64,000 nt of DNA from Vreelandella halophila. GTDB taxonomy: Bacteria > Pseudomonadota > Gammaproteobacteria > Pseudomonadales > Oleiphilaceae. Made by a program: the position numbers and the translations under genes. The DNA lies in NCBI RefSeq assembly GCF_019903425.1, contig NZ_JACHUZ010000012.1, positions 124,001 through 188,000 on the forward strand, in the 5' to 3' direction. Positions 1 to 10,092 of the stretch are shown in pieces; positions within the stretch are counted from its first letter, which is position 1, and every line of letters begins with the position of its first letter. The notes below the pieces were generated by a model. It was given only the letters and a program-made list of their open reading frames with translations. It had not been told where the DNA came from and searched no databases.

Positions 1-597
1 GGCCTGCTCGTCCATGTCCACGGAGACCCGGGAGCTGGAGAGATCCAACACCACCTCGCCCCTGTCGTCCGAGGTGCGATTGAAGTCCACGCCTTCCAGA
101 GCGGCATCAGAAGCCGGCGCCATCGGGGCGCCCGCCACCGCCTGGGTGCCGCTGTCTCCGGTCCCGCCGGAGCCACTGTCACCACCCGAGTCGCCGGATG
201 TTCCCGTGCTCTGGCCTGCTTCCGCGCCCACCGTCACAACCATCCGGTTACCATCACGCCGAACGTCATGGGGTACCAGACGTGTGAGGTTGAGAACCAG
301 CCTGGTTCGATCCTCGGCCTCAACCACCGTCATGCTCTGAGCATTACCATCGCCGAGATCGTGATAGCGCTGCTCGAGGTCACTGCTGACATCGGCCAGA
401 TCCAGCGTGATGCGCGCCGGATCCTGGATGGTGTAGCCGGAGGCTTCCGGAGGCTCCCCGTCAAAGCCCAGAACGATCTCGGTTCGATCGCCTGACAGCG
501 AGGAAAAGTCGACATTTTCCAGTGTCAGAGCCCCGGCTCCCGCGGACGTGAGCGCCAGCGCACCAATCACCAGCAGTTTCTCGATTTGTTTAAGCAT
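1..597 (-). CDS. pilQ: Type IV pilus secretin PilQ, N-terminal part (cut by window edge)
   Basis: PilQ forms the outer-membrane secretin ring through which type IV pili leave the cell. Only the first 199 codons are here; the frame is still open at base 1. A hydrophobic signal peptide covers about residues 5-24. An AMIN domain (peptidoglycan binding) spans about residues 25-122, followed by a Gly/Ser/Thr-rich linker (about 126-152). A second AMIN domain begins near residue 166. The secretin pore domain lies outside the window. The ATG at 597 has a TGAGG ribosome site 7 bases upstream and sits 59 bases after the pilP stop. It is the last gene of the pilMNOPQ operon. Identification rests on the AMIN domains plus this position. 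Confidence 0.93.
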   Translation of the reverse strand, partial: MLKQIEKLLVIGALALTSAGAGALTLENVDFSSLSGDRTEIVLGFDGEPPEASGYTIQDPARITLDLADVSSDLEQRYHDLGDGNAQSMTVVEAEDRTRLVLNLTRLVPHDVRRDGNRMVVTVGAEAGQSTGTSGDSGGDSGSGGTGDSGTQAVAGAPMAPASDAALEGVDFNRTSDDRGEVVLDLSSSRVSVDMDEQA

Positions 598-656
598 TGC
601 GTGCCTCAGGCGGTTTTTCTGATTCCGTGTTGTGATCTGCATGACAGCACCCCGGC

Positions 657-1211
657 TCACTCTTGTTCCAGCGACAGGGTCCGGGGCCGCTTGACCCAAC
701 CGCCGCTGCCATCGCCGACAATTTCACGCAGCTGGATACCTGTTTCGGTTACCCGTTCCACGCGTCCATGGTTCTGCCCCATATAGTCACCCACAGTGAC
801 CCGGTGTATGCCCCCCTCAGGGTCCTGGACCAGAGCGTAGAGCCGCCCTTCCTCGGTCCGCTGCAGAGAGCCCACCATTGCCAGATCACTCATTTCGAAC
901 CGCTCCAGCGGCTCGGTCGGCCGGTTTTCATCCGGCTTGATCTCGGACTCCGGCTCACCTTCGTCATCCTCCTGGCTCTCCAGCACCACTTCAGCCGGTG
1001 GCTCAAAGGGCGACCGGCGATCGGATGCTGCATAGGTGAATGCCTCATAGGCCTTGAACTCCGGCAGCGGTTCGATCTTCCCCTGGGGGTCGTTACGGGC
1101 TTCCTTCATGAACTGGTCCAGATCCTTATAGCCCTGACCCTGCGAGCAAGCCACAAGCACCACGCTCAGGCCCACTGTCACCAGATATCGGGCGACTGTG
1201 GATACTCTCAT
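657..1211 (-). CDS. pilP: Type IV pilus inner-membrane lipoprotein PilP
   Basis: PilP is the periplasmic lipoprotein that links the inner-membrane PilM/N/O complex to the PilQ secretin. The 184-residue product has a lipoprotein signal ending in VVLVACS, with Cys22 as the lipidation site. An acidic, probably disordered stretch (about residues 78-98) is followed by the C-terminal beta-sandwich that contacts PilQ (about 100-175, including MVGSLQ and the VTVGDYMG motif). Its start overlaps the pilO stop by 4 bases, which implies translational coupling. Length is normal for the family. Confidence 0.95.
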   Translation of the reverse strand: MRVSTVARYLVTVGLSVVLVACSQGQGYKDLDQFMKEARNDPQGKIEPLPEFKAYEAFTYAASDRRSPFEPPAEVVLESQEDDEGEPESEIKPDENRPTEPLERFEMSDLAMVGSLQRTEEGRLYALVQDPEGGIHRVTVGDYMGQNHGRVERVTETGIQLREIVGDGSGGWVKRPRTLSLEQE

Positions 1212-1822
1212 TGCTCGCCTCCTGCCCGGTACCGGTATGTCTTGGCGACCATCTGCATGCGCAGCTCGTCGTTGCCGTCCGAGCGGCTGATCGAGAAGTC
1301 ATGCAGGGTCACGATCCGCGGAAGTCCGGCGACACTGCTCACGAATGTTGCCAGTTCGTGATAGGTCCCCCGCACCCGGATGTTGATCGGCAGCTCCACA
1401 TAGAAGTCCTGCTGGACCTCGCTCTGAAGAGCAAACTCCTGCAGATCCAGCCCGCTGCCCAGTGCCGTGTTCGTGATGTCCTCCAGAAGTCCCGGCACCT
1501 CGGTATCGCTGGGAAGCTGGCGCACCAGGGCACCGAAGGTTTCCTCCATTTCCACCATCTGCTGGCGGTAGCGGTCCAGGTTAGCGACACGATGAGCCTT
1601 GCGCTCGTATTCCTGGCGCAGTTCCTGCTCCTGCTCGGCGGCGCGCTCTACTTCGGTATACAGGTCCTTCACAAAGAACCAGTAGCCGCCCCCGAGAACG
1701 AGGCCGAAAACCAAGAGCAGGAACACAACCTTGACCGGCATCGGCCAGACGCCGGCATTGTTGAAGTCCAGCTCGCTGACATCAAAATTCTTTATGTTGT
1801 CGAACGTTTCCTGCCAGTTCAC
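1208..1822 (-). CDS. pilO: Type IV pilus alignment protein PilO
   Basis: PilO pairs with PilN in the inner membrane to form the alignment subcomplex of the pilus machine. The 204-residue protein has a short cytoplasmic N-terminus, one transmembrane helix (about residues 28-50, rich in V/L/F/G), a coiled coil (about 52-95), and a C-terminal ferredoxin-like domain. The start is GTG and overlaps the pilN stop by 4 bases. The arrangement matches pilMNOPQ operons of pseudomonads. Confidence 0.95.
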   Translation of the reverse strand: MNWQETFDNIKNFDVSELDFNNAGVWPMPVKVVFLLLVFGLVLGGGYWFFVKDLYTEVERAAEQEQELRQEYERKAHRVANLDRYRQQMVEMEETFGALVRQLPSDTEVPGLLEDITNTALGSGLDLQEFALQSEVQQDFYVELPINIRVRGTYHELATFVSSVAGLPRIVTLHDFSISRSDGNDELRMQMVAKTYRYRAGGEQ

Positions 1823-2393
1823 TGTTCCTGCTCCGATTCCGCTTCGTCTTCATCCGGAACCACCTGCTGAACGCTCAGGTTGAACCGACTGTAACCGGAC
1901 CGCTGTTCATCCGCGGCGGAGACATTCGTCAGGTTGGGCTCGGCAAACCAGTCCGAGCGCTCAAAGTTGCGCATAAGGTTCGAGATCCGGCTGTTGGACT
2001 CGGCCATCCCGACGATGGAGACCTGGTTACCACTTTTCTCCAGCTGAGTGTAGAACAGACCATCAGGAAGCGTCTGAACCATCTCATCAAAGGCACGCAC
2101 GATCACCGGGCGCTGCCCCTGGAGATCCTGGATCACCTGCATGCGCGACAGCAGTTCCTCACGGCGTTCCTTGAGATCCTCGATCTCGGCGATCTGCTCC
2201 TCAAGGTCCTTCATGGCATTCTCAATGTAGCTGTTACGGGATTCCTGATGATCGATCAGGCCCTGTACATGGCTCTGCCACAGGAATACCAGACCGGCGC
2301 CGACAATCAGGGCACCGGCGAGCATGACCAGGAACTGGCGCTGTTTCTCGGCGCGGAGCTCTTCACGCCAGGGTCTGAGGTTGATACGGGCCA

Positions 2394-2394
<1 letters not shown>
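1819..2394 (-). CDS. pilN: Type IV pilus assembly protein PilN
   Basis: PilN binds cytoplasmic PilM through its extreme N-terminus and PilO through its coiled coil and periplasmic domain. The 191-residue product starts with the diagnostic MARINLRPWRE motif (family INLLPWR), which docks into PilM. One transmembrane helix follows (about residues 22-42), then a long coiled coil (about 46-90) and the ferredoxin-like domain. The tail is acidic and Glu/Gln-rich. The start overlaps the pilM stop by one base (TGATG). Confidence 0.96.
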
Positions 2395-3539
<1,145 letters not shown>

Positions 3540-3609
3540 TTACCGCTTCCGGTGCCTCCTGAAGCAATTTATGAAATGATAGACGTATAGTTAAAAATTG
3601 TCAGAGAAA

Positions 3610-6093
3610 ATGTCCCGTACATTCCGTTACATCCGCATACTCAGCCGCCTTTTTGTTGCCGGGGCCGCCGGAGCCGCCATGGTCCTGGCCGCCTTCTACC
3701 TCTACCTCCAGCCGGGCCTGCCGTCCGTGGACCAGCTGCGGAACGTGAACTTCCAGACACCCCTGAAAGTGTATACACGTGACAGCAAACTGATAGCAGA
3801 ATTCGGCGAAATGAGAAGAACGCCACGGGATCTGGAGGCTGTGCCACGTCATCAGGTCCAGGCGTTCCTCGCCGCAGAGGACAGTCGCTTCCATGAGCAC
3901 CATGGTGTTGATCTGCGGGGGCTTATCCGCGCCACCTGGGAGCTTGCGATAACCGGTTCGATCCAGTCGGGTGGCAGCACCATCACCATGCAGGTTGCAA
4001 AAAATTTCTTTCTGTCACGTGATCAAACATTTCTGCGCAAGTTCAATGAGATCCTGCTGGCCCTGCAGATCGAACGTGAGCTTTCCAAGGACGAAATTCT
4101 CGAGCTCTACCTCAACAAGATCTACCTTGGCAACCGCTCCTACGGCATCGAGGCGGCCGCTCAGGTCTATTACGGGGACCCCATCACCGAGCTCGAACTG
4201 GCCGAGATGGCGATGATCGCGGGCCTGCCCAAGGCACCCTCCACCGCCAATCCGCTTGCAGACCCGGAACGGGCCCTGGCAAGACGGAACTGGATCCTGT
4301 CGCGCATGGCCTCGCTGGGTTACATCAGTGACAAGGAATACCGCGAAGCAGCCAGTAAGGACGTGAGCGCCCGCTACCATGGCCCCGAACTTGCCCTGAA
4401 CGCCCCTTATGTGGCTGAGATGGCACGTCGGGAAGCCCTGCGCCAGTTCGGCCAACAGATCTACAGTGAAGGCTTCGAAATCCACACCAGTGTGCACAGC
4501 GAGAGGCAGAAGGCCGCAACACGCGCACTCCGTCGGGGCCTGGAAGCCTATGACCGCCGGCATGGCTATCGCGGCCCGGTGGACCAGTGGGCGCCGGAAA
4601 TGCTCAGTGACCGCGAGGCCCTCACTGAGCGCCTGGAAGGACTGCCACAGGTGAACGACCTTGTCCCTGCTGCCATCGTGGAGCTGGACGAGACATCCGC
4701 CATTGCCGTGACCGCCCTGCACGACAGGGTCACCATCCCGATGCGCCACATGCGCTGGGCCCGGAAGCACATTGATGAGAACCGCACCGGCCCGACGCCG
4801 GAATCACCGCAGGACGTGGTTTCCAAAGGGGATGTGGTCTATATCCGGATCCCGGTTCAGGATGTCCTTGGCTCCGAGGGCGAGCAGGACACGCTGACCG
4901 CCGAACTGATGCAGATCCCGGAGATACAGGGCGCCATCGTCTCCATGTCCCCTGATGATGGCCGCATTGAGGCGCTGAGTGGCGGCTACAGCTTCAGTAT
5001 GAGTTCCTACAACCGCGCCACCCAGGCCCACAGGCAACCCGGCTCTGCCTTCAAGCCGTTGATCTTCCTTGCGGCTCTGGAGCACGGTGCCACGGCCGCC
5101 ACCACCATCAATGACGCCCCCATCGTCTTTGATGACGAGGATCTGGAAACCTCCTGGCGTCCGGAAAACGCCGGCGGCCAATTCCGGGGCCCGACCACCC
5201 TGCGTCAGGCCCTTTACCAGAGCCGCAACCTAGTCGCCATCCGGCTGCTGCGCCAGACCGGTATCCGGCGCACACTGAACTACATCGACAGCCTTGGACT
5301 GGACACCAGCCGACTGCCGGATGATCTGTCACTGGCGCTGGGCAGCGGCGCCATGACCCCCATGGAGATGACACGCGCCTACGCCATGATCGCCAACGGC
5401 GGCTACGAAGTGACACCCTGGGTGATTGAGCGCATTGTCGGCCCCGAGGGAAAAACCCTCCGCGAAGCGCCGGAAACCCATCGGTGTGATGACTGCAGCG
5501 AGAACCAGGAGGTTCTGGATGCCGCCCTTCCCGATCTCGACGGGAACATCGGGGGCCCGGACGCGACCCGCCCGGTCCACACCATGGAACGGGTTGCCGA
5601 TGAAGAAGCGATCTACATCCTCCAGTCCATGATGCGCGATGTGATCCAGAGAGGCACCGGTCGGGCTGCCCGCTCACTCGGGCGAGAGGACCTGGCGGGC
5701 AAGACAGGGACAACCAACGACCAGCTCGACACCTGGTTCATGGGCTTCAACACGGGCATAGCAACCGGCACCTGGGTGGGCTTCGACCAGCCCCGCTCCC
5801 TGGGGCGGGGCGAGTTTGGCAGCGTGACCGCGCTTCCCATATGGAAGGATTACATGGAAGTGGCCCTCAAGGGCATGCCGGAGAAGCTCATGGAACGCCC
5901 CGCAGGCATCGTCTCACGCCGTATTGACCCTGAAACCGGTGACACTGCCAGCACTGACAACCCAGATGCCCGGTTCGAGATTTTCCGGTCGCGCTACGCT
6001 CCAGAGCCGGCATCCAGCAGTGACTCAGGAAACCGTGATGAGAGCGCGAGCGGAGAGAACGGGGAATCTACCCCGGCACAGCAGCTGTTCTGA
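3610..6093 (+). CDS. mrcA: Penicillin-binding protein 1A (bifunctional glycosyltransferase/transpeptidase)
   Basis: This class A PBP polymerises lipid II into glycan strands and cross-links them in the periplasm. I chose the ATG at 3610 (827 aa) because the hydrophobic signal-anchor (about residues 7-31) follows directly; an in-frame TTG at 3598 would add four residues. The glycosyltransferase domain carries the catalytic EDSRFHEH motif and GGSTITMQ. After an OB-like insert, the transpeptidase domain shows SxxK as SAFK within PGSAFKP, SRN, and KTG within AGKTGTTND. The C-terminal tail is Ser/Asp/Glu-rich and probably disordered. It lies divergent from pilM, the classic pilM-ponA arrangement of pseudomonads. 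Confidence 0.97.
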   Translation: MSRTFRYIRILSRLFVAGAAGAAMVLAAFYLYLQPGLPSVDQLRNVNFQTPLKVYTRDSKLIAEFGEMRRTPRDLEAVPRHQVQAFLAAEDSRFHEHHGVDLRGLIRATWELAITGSIQSGGSTITMQVAKNFFLSRDQTFLRKFNEILLALQIERELSKDEILELYLNKIYLGNRSYGIEAAAQVYYGDPITELELAEMAMIAGLPKAPSTANPLADPERALARRNWILSRMASLGYISDKEYREAASKDVSARYHGPELALNAPYVAEMARREALRQFGQQIYSEGFEIHTSVHSERQKAATRALRRGLEAYDRRHGYRGPVDQWAPEMLSDREALTERLEGLPQVNDLVPAAIVELDETSAIAVTALHDRVTIPMRHMRWARKHIDENRTGPTPESPQDVVSKGDVVYIRIPVQDVLGSEGEQDTLTAELMQIPEIQGAIVSMSPDDGRIEALSGGYSFSMSSYNRATQAHRQPGSAFKPLIFLAALEHGATAATTINDAPIVFDDEDLETSWRPENAGGQFRGPTTLRQALYQSRNLVAIRLLRQTGIRRTLNYIDSLGLDTSRLPDDLSLALGSGAMTPMEMTRAYAMIANGGYEVTPWVIERIVGPEGKTLREAPETHRCDDCSENQEVLDAALPDLDGNIGGPDATRPVHTMERVADEEAIYILQSMMRDVIQRGTGRAARSLGREDLAGKTGTTNDQLDTWFMGFNTGIATGTWVGFDQPRSLGRGEFGSVTALPIWKDYMEVALKGMPEKLMERPAGIVSRRIDPETGDTASTDNPDARFEIFRSRYAPEPASSSDSGNRDESASGENGESTPAQQLF

Positions 6094-6115
6094 GCCAGCC
6101 GCCTGCAGAAAGCAC

Positions 6116-6153
6116 AAAAAAACCCCGGCCATCGACTGACCGGGGCTTTTTTT
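6116..6153. terminator. Bidirectional Rho-independent terminator between mrcA and malic enzyme gene
   Basis: A CCCCGG/CCGGGG stem (6123-6128 with 6140-6145) is flanked by seven A on the left (6116-6122) and seven T on the right (6147-6153). Read from either strand it is a GC hairpin followed by a U-run. That fits the convergent ends of mrcA and the malic enzyme gene. Confidence 0.9.
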
Positions 6154-6183
6154 CATCACTGCCCTTATGCGGGCATCAGGCGT

Positions 6184-7449
6184 TCAGATGATGTCTTCCA
6201 TGGACTTGAGCGGGTAGTGATCCGGGTACTTTTTCCCGGCCACGCCACTGTCCACCGCAGCCTTCGCCACGGCGGCGGGAACGAATTCCAGCAGGCGCGG
6301 ATCCATCGGCTTGGGAATGATGTATTCCCTGCCGAACTGGAATCCACCCACACCGTACGCCTGGGCGATACTAGACGGAACGGATTCCTTCGCCAGCTCG
6401 CGGATGGCGTGAACCGCCGCAACCTTCATTTCCTCGTTGATCTCACTCGCACGGACGTCCAGCGCACCACGGAAAATGAACGGGAAGCCCAGCACGTTGT
6501 TCACCTGGTTCGGGTAATCGGAACGGCCTGTCGCCATGATGATGTCATCACGGGTCTCCAGCGCCAGCTCCGGCTTGATCTCCGGATCCGGGTTGGAACA
6601 GGCGAACACGATCGGGTTCGGCGCCATGGACTTGAGCATCTCCGGTGTAAGGAGATCCGGACCGGAAAGGCCAACGAACACGTCGGCACCCTCAAGGGCG
6701 TCCGCCGGGGTCCGGCGCTCGGTGTCGACCGCGAACATCGCCTTGTACTGGTTGAGATCATCACGACCAGAGTGCACCACGCCCTTGCTGTCCAGCAGCA
6801 TGATGTTCTCGGGGCGGGCACCACAGCTGATGAGGATCTTCATGCAGGCAATGGCGGCCGCGCCGGCGCCCATGCAGACGATGCGCGCTTCTTCCAGCGT
6901 CTTACCCTGGAGCTCCAGCGCGTTAAGCATACCGGCTGCCGTAACGATGGCCGTGCCGTGCTGGTCGTCGTGGAAAATCGGCACATTGCACTGATCAATG
7001 AGCGCACGCTCAATCTCGAAGCATTCCGGCGCCTTGATGTCTTCAAGGTTGATACCGCCGAAAGTATCCGCAATACGCGCCACCGTCTCGATGAACGCCT
7101 GCGGGCTCTCGGAGTTCACTTCGATGTCGAACACATCAATGCCGGCGAACCGCTTGAACAGCACCCCCTTACCTTCCATGACCGGCTTGCTCGGCAGCGC
7201 GCCGAGGTTACCCAGGCCAAGGATGGCACTGCCGTCAGAGATGACGGCCACCAGGTTGCCCTTGGTGGTATAGAGGTAGGCGTTCTCGTGGTCCTTCGCA
7301 ATCTCGCGCACCGGCTCAGCCACGCCCGGGCTGTACGCCAGGGATAGATCCCGGGAGGTCTGGGTCGGTTTCGTGATTTCCACGCTGATTTTGCCGGGAC
7401 GCGGCTTGGCGTGGTAATCGAGCGCTGCTTGCTTCATATCTTCAGACAT
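6184..7449 (-). CDS. maeB: NAD(P)-dependent malic enzyme (short form)
   Basis: This enzyme oxidatively decarboxylates malate to pyruvate and supplies NADPH or pyruvate. The product is 421 residues from ATG 7449; an upstream in-frame TTG at 7455 adds two. The N-terminal catalytic domain includes the LAYSPGVAEPV motif and the Lys/Asp region around GIDVFDIEVN and FHDDQHGTAIV. A Rossmann domain follows with the dinucleotide loop GAGAAAIAC and the substrate motif ACSNPDPEI. It lacks the C-terminal phosphotransacetylase-like domain of E. coli MaeB, as is usual in pseudomonads. Cofactor preference cannot be read from the sequence. It lies 41 bases downstream of rpmE on the same strand. Confidence 0.93.
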   Translation of the reverse strand: MSEDMKQAALDYHAKPRPGKISVEITKPTQTSRDLSLAYSPGVAEPVREIAKDHENAYLYTTKGNLVAVISDGSAILGLGNLGALPSKPVMEGKGVLFKRFAGIDVFDIEVNSESPQAFIETVARIADTFGGINLEDIKAPECFEIERALIDQCNVPIFHDDQHGTAIVTAAGMLNALELQGKTLEEARIVCMGAGAAAIACMKILISCGARPENIMLLDSKGVVHSGRDDLNQYKAMFAVDTERRTPADALEGADVFVGLSGPDLLTPEMLKSMAPNPIVFACSNPDPEIKPELALETRDDIIMATGRSDYPNQVNNVLGFPFIFRGALDVRASEINEEMKVAAVHAIRELAKESVPSSIAQAYGVGGFQFGREYIIPKPMDPRLLEFVPAAVAKAAVDSGVAGKKYPDHYPLKSMEDII

Positions 7450-7490
7450 TGCCAATCTTCCGTTTCTGGATGGAGAGAAGTCCTGTCGAG

Positions 7491-7712
7491 TCAGCTGTTG
7501 CCGCCACCGATCTTGCCACGGAAACGACGGTTGAACTTGTCGATACGACCGCCAGTATCCATGACCTTCTGCTTACCGGTATAGAAGGGGTGGCAGGCCG
7601 AGCAGACATCAACATGGATGTCCTTGCCCACAGTGGAACGGGTGTGAATGACGTTGCCGCAGCTGCACGTCGCCTTCATTTCTTTGTATTCAGGCTGGAT
7701 ATCGTGATTCAT
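7491..7712 (-). CDS. rpmE: 50S ribosomal protein L31 (zinc-binding type)
   Basis: L31 bridges the large and small ribosomal subunits. The 73-residue product from ATG 7712 begins [12 protein letters not shown]. It has the zinc-binding cysteines CSCG (about 16-19) and [13 protein letters not shown], so it is the C+ paralogue rather than the zinc-free YkgM type. A longer in-frame extension from 7763 has no family support. The gene is divergent from priA. Confidence 0.98.
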   Translation of the reverse strand: MNHDIQPEYKEMKATCSCGNVIHTRSTVGKDIHVDVCSACHPFYTGKQKVMDTGGRIDKFNRRFRGKIGGGNS

Positions 7713-7870
7713 GGTTGACCTCTCTAACAGGCAATGCCGCCACCCGGGCCATTTGCCGGGCACCGCATTTGAAACATTTGGGATTCCGGTGCAGACTCTC
7801 GGCCGGCACCTCGGCCACTGTGTAAGCGGCGCATCATAGCAGATTCAACACCCAGCGCAAGGAGACCTCG

Positions 7871-10054
7871 TTGGCAACAATCGCACGCATCGCCCTCCCC
7901 CGTGCGGTACGCCAGCTGTTCGATTACCGCATTCCCGAGGGCATGACGCTGACCCCCGGCCAGCGCGTACGCGTGCCGCTGGGAAAGCAGCGGGCGCTGG
8001 GCCTCGTCATGGAACTGGATCCACCGGATCCGCCGGACATGACACTCAAACCGGTAGAAGCGCCCCTGGAGGACTGGCCGGTTCTACCTGGTGCAACCCG
8101 CGAACTGTTGCTATGGGCCGCACGCTACTACCAGCACCCGCCGGGTGAGTGCGTATTCGCGGCGCTACCCCCGGCCCTGAGGCGAGGCGCCCCGGCCAGC
8201 CTGCCCAGGCCCACGGTCTGGTTTGCCACTGGGGCGGACGTCTCCAGCCTTCCGGCCCAGGCCCGGCGCCAGCGTGAACTGCTGGAATGGCTCAACCAGC
8301 ACCCCGGCCAGCCGCTGACCTCCATCAAGGCCGCGGGTTTCACCCGGGACGTGCTGAAGAACCTGGAGAAACGCGGGCTCGCCGAGGAGCGCACCGCCAG
8401 TGAGGAAACCCGCACCTGGCCGGATGCCCCTTCCATCGAACTCAACGGCGACCAGGCCTCGGTGCTGGAAGGCCTGAACGCGCCAGGCAGGGGCTTCGCC
8501 AGCCACCTCGTCTTCGGTATCACCGGCAGTGGCAAGACCGAGCTCTACATCGAATTCATCAAGCAGCGCATCGCCGCCGCACCGGACCCCAACCGGGCCC
8601 AGGTGCTGGTCCTCGTACCCGAGATCAGCCTGACGCCCCAGACCCTGGCCCGCTTCGAGACCCATTTCGGCGCCCGCATTGCCGTCTGGCACTCGGCACT
8701 CAACGCTACCGAACGCCTCTCTACCTGGACGCGCGTGCGCGAGGGAGAACCGCTGATCCTGATTGGCACCCGCTCCGCCGTCCTGCTGCCCTACGCCAAC
8801 CTGGTCACCCTCGTAGTGGATGAAGAGCACGACGGCTCCTACAAACAGATGGAAGGCTTCCGCTACTCCGCCCGGGACCTGGCCATCTACCGCGCCTGGC
8901 AGAGCGGCTGCCCGGTTATACTGGGCTCCGCCACCCCGTCGCTCGAGTCCTGGCACAACGCGCGGCAGCAGCGCTATCACCTGCACCGTCTGGAGCGCCG
9001 CGCAGGCAATGCCACCCTGCCCCGCACCGAACTGGTGGATGTGCGCAGCCGTCCGCTCAGTGGCGGACTCTCACCCCCGCTACTGGAGGCCATCGGCCGG
9101 ACCCTGGAGGCCGGCGACCAGGCGCTGCTGTTCATCAACCGCCGGGGCTTCTCTCCGGTGGTGATGTGCTTCGAGTGCGGCGTCCCCATTGAATGCCCGC
9201 ACTGCGATGCCCGGCTCACCTACCACCGCTACGACAACTGCCTGCGCTGCCACCACTGCGGGCACCAGCAGGCGGTCCCCCGGCTCTGCCCGGAGTGCGG
9301 CGAGGAAGGACTGAACGCGGTGGGCCAGGGAACCGAGAAGACGGAATCCCTGCTCGCTGAACGCTTCCCGGAGACCCCTGTCATCCGTATCGATCGCGAC
9401 AGCACGCGGCGTCGCGGACGGCTGGACGAACTCCTGGAGCCGGTGCGCAAGGGCGAGCCCTGCATCCTTGTGGGCACCCAGATGCTGGCCAAGGGGCATG
9501 ACTTCCCCGGCGTGACCCTGGCGGGCATCCTTGATGCGGACGGTGGCCTGTTCAGCAGCGACTTCCGGGGCCCCGAGCACCTGGCCCAGCTGGTAATCCA
9601 GGTTTCGGGGCGTGCCGGCCGCGGTGAGCGCGGCGGCCGGGTGCTCATCCAAACCTGCCAGTCCGGCCACCCCCTGCTCACCCAGTTGTGCTCCGGGGAC
9701 TACCCCAGCGTGGCGGACAGCCTGCTGCGGGAACGGGAACAGGCCGGCCTGCCGCCGGCCAGCTTCATGACGGCCCTGCGCGCGGAAGCCCCGACCATGG
9801 CCGAGTGCCTGGCCCTGCTTGATGACCTCGCTCGTCGTGCCGAGGCCAGCCCGACGCCGGTTTCCGTACTGGGTCCCTTCCCCGCGATCATTGCCCGCAA
9901 GGCCAACCGGCACCGGGCCCAGATCCTGTTCCAGAGCCAGGACCGCCCGGCCCTCCACCGCCTGACCAACCAGCTCTGCCGCTACCTGGAACAGAACCGG
10001 CCCGCCGGCGGTGTGCGCTGGGCGGTGGATGTGGACCCACAGAGCCTAGACTGA
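7871..10054 (+). CDS. priA: Primosomal replication-restart helicase PriA
   Basis: PriA recognises stalled replication forks and reloads the replicative helicase. The 727-residue protein starts at a TTG preceded by AAGGAG (7859-7864), and MATIARIALPRAVRQLFDYRIPEG matches the family N-terminus. The 3'-DNA-binding and winged-helix domains occupy about residues 1-190. The helicase core has Walker A GITGSGKTELY (about 219-229) and the Walker B box DEEH. Eight zinc-binding cysteines lie in about residues 434-478 (CFECG, CPHC, CLRC, CPEC motifs). The C-terminal helicase lobe contains GTQMLAKGHDFPGVTLAG and VSGRAGRGERGG. A weak GCACC/GGTGC hairpin (10070-10086) follows the stop. Confidence 0.98.
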   Translation: MATIARIALPRAVRQLFDYRIPEGMTLTPGQRVRVPLGKQRALGLVMELDPPDPPDMTLKPVEAPLEDWPVLPGATRELLLWAARYYQHPPGECVFAALPPALRRGAPASLPRPTVWFATGADVSSLPAQARRQRELLEWLNQHPGQPLTSIKAAGFTRDVLKNLEKRGLAEERTASEETRTWPDAPSIELNGDQASVLEGLNAPGRGFASHLVFGITGSGKTELYIEFIKQRIAAAPDPNRAQVLVLVPEISLTPQTLARFETHFGARIAVWHSALNATERLSTWTRVREGEPLILIGTRSAVLLPYANLVTLVVDEEHDGSYKQMEGFRYSARDLAIYRAWQSGCPVILGSATPSLESWHNARQQRYHLHRLERRAGNATLPRTELVDVRSRPLSGGLSPPLLEAIGRTLEAGDQALLFINRRGFSPVVMCFECGVPIECPHCDARLTYHRYDNCLRCHHCGHQQAVPRLCPECGEEGLNAVGQGTEKTESLLAERFPETPVIRIDRDSTRRRGRLDELLEPVRKGEPCILVGTQMLAKGHDFPGVTLAGILDADGGLFSSDFRGPEHLAQLVIQVSGRAGRGERGGRVLIQTCQSGHPLLTQLCSGDYPSVADSLLREREQAGLPPASFMTALRAEAPTMAECLALLDDLARRAEASPTPVSVLGPFPAIIARKANRHRAQILFQSQDRPALHRLTNQLCRYLEQNRPAGGVRWAVDVDPQSLD

Positions 10055-10092
10055 GGGCGTTCCCCGAAGGCACCAGCAACCGGTGCTGTCAA

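Noticed and set aside
10070-10086. GCACC/GGTGC hairpin between priA and the lipoprotein gene
   Set aside because: The five-bp stem with a seven-base loop and no U-run is too weak to call a terminator.
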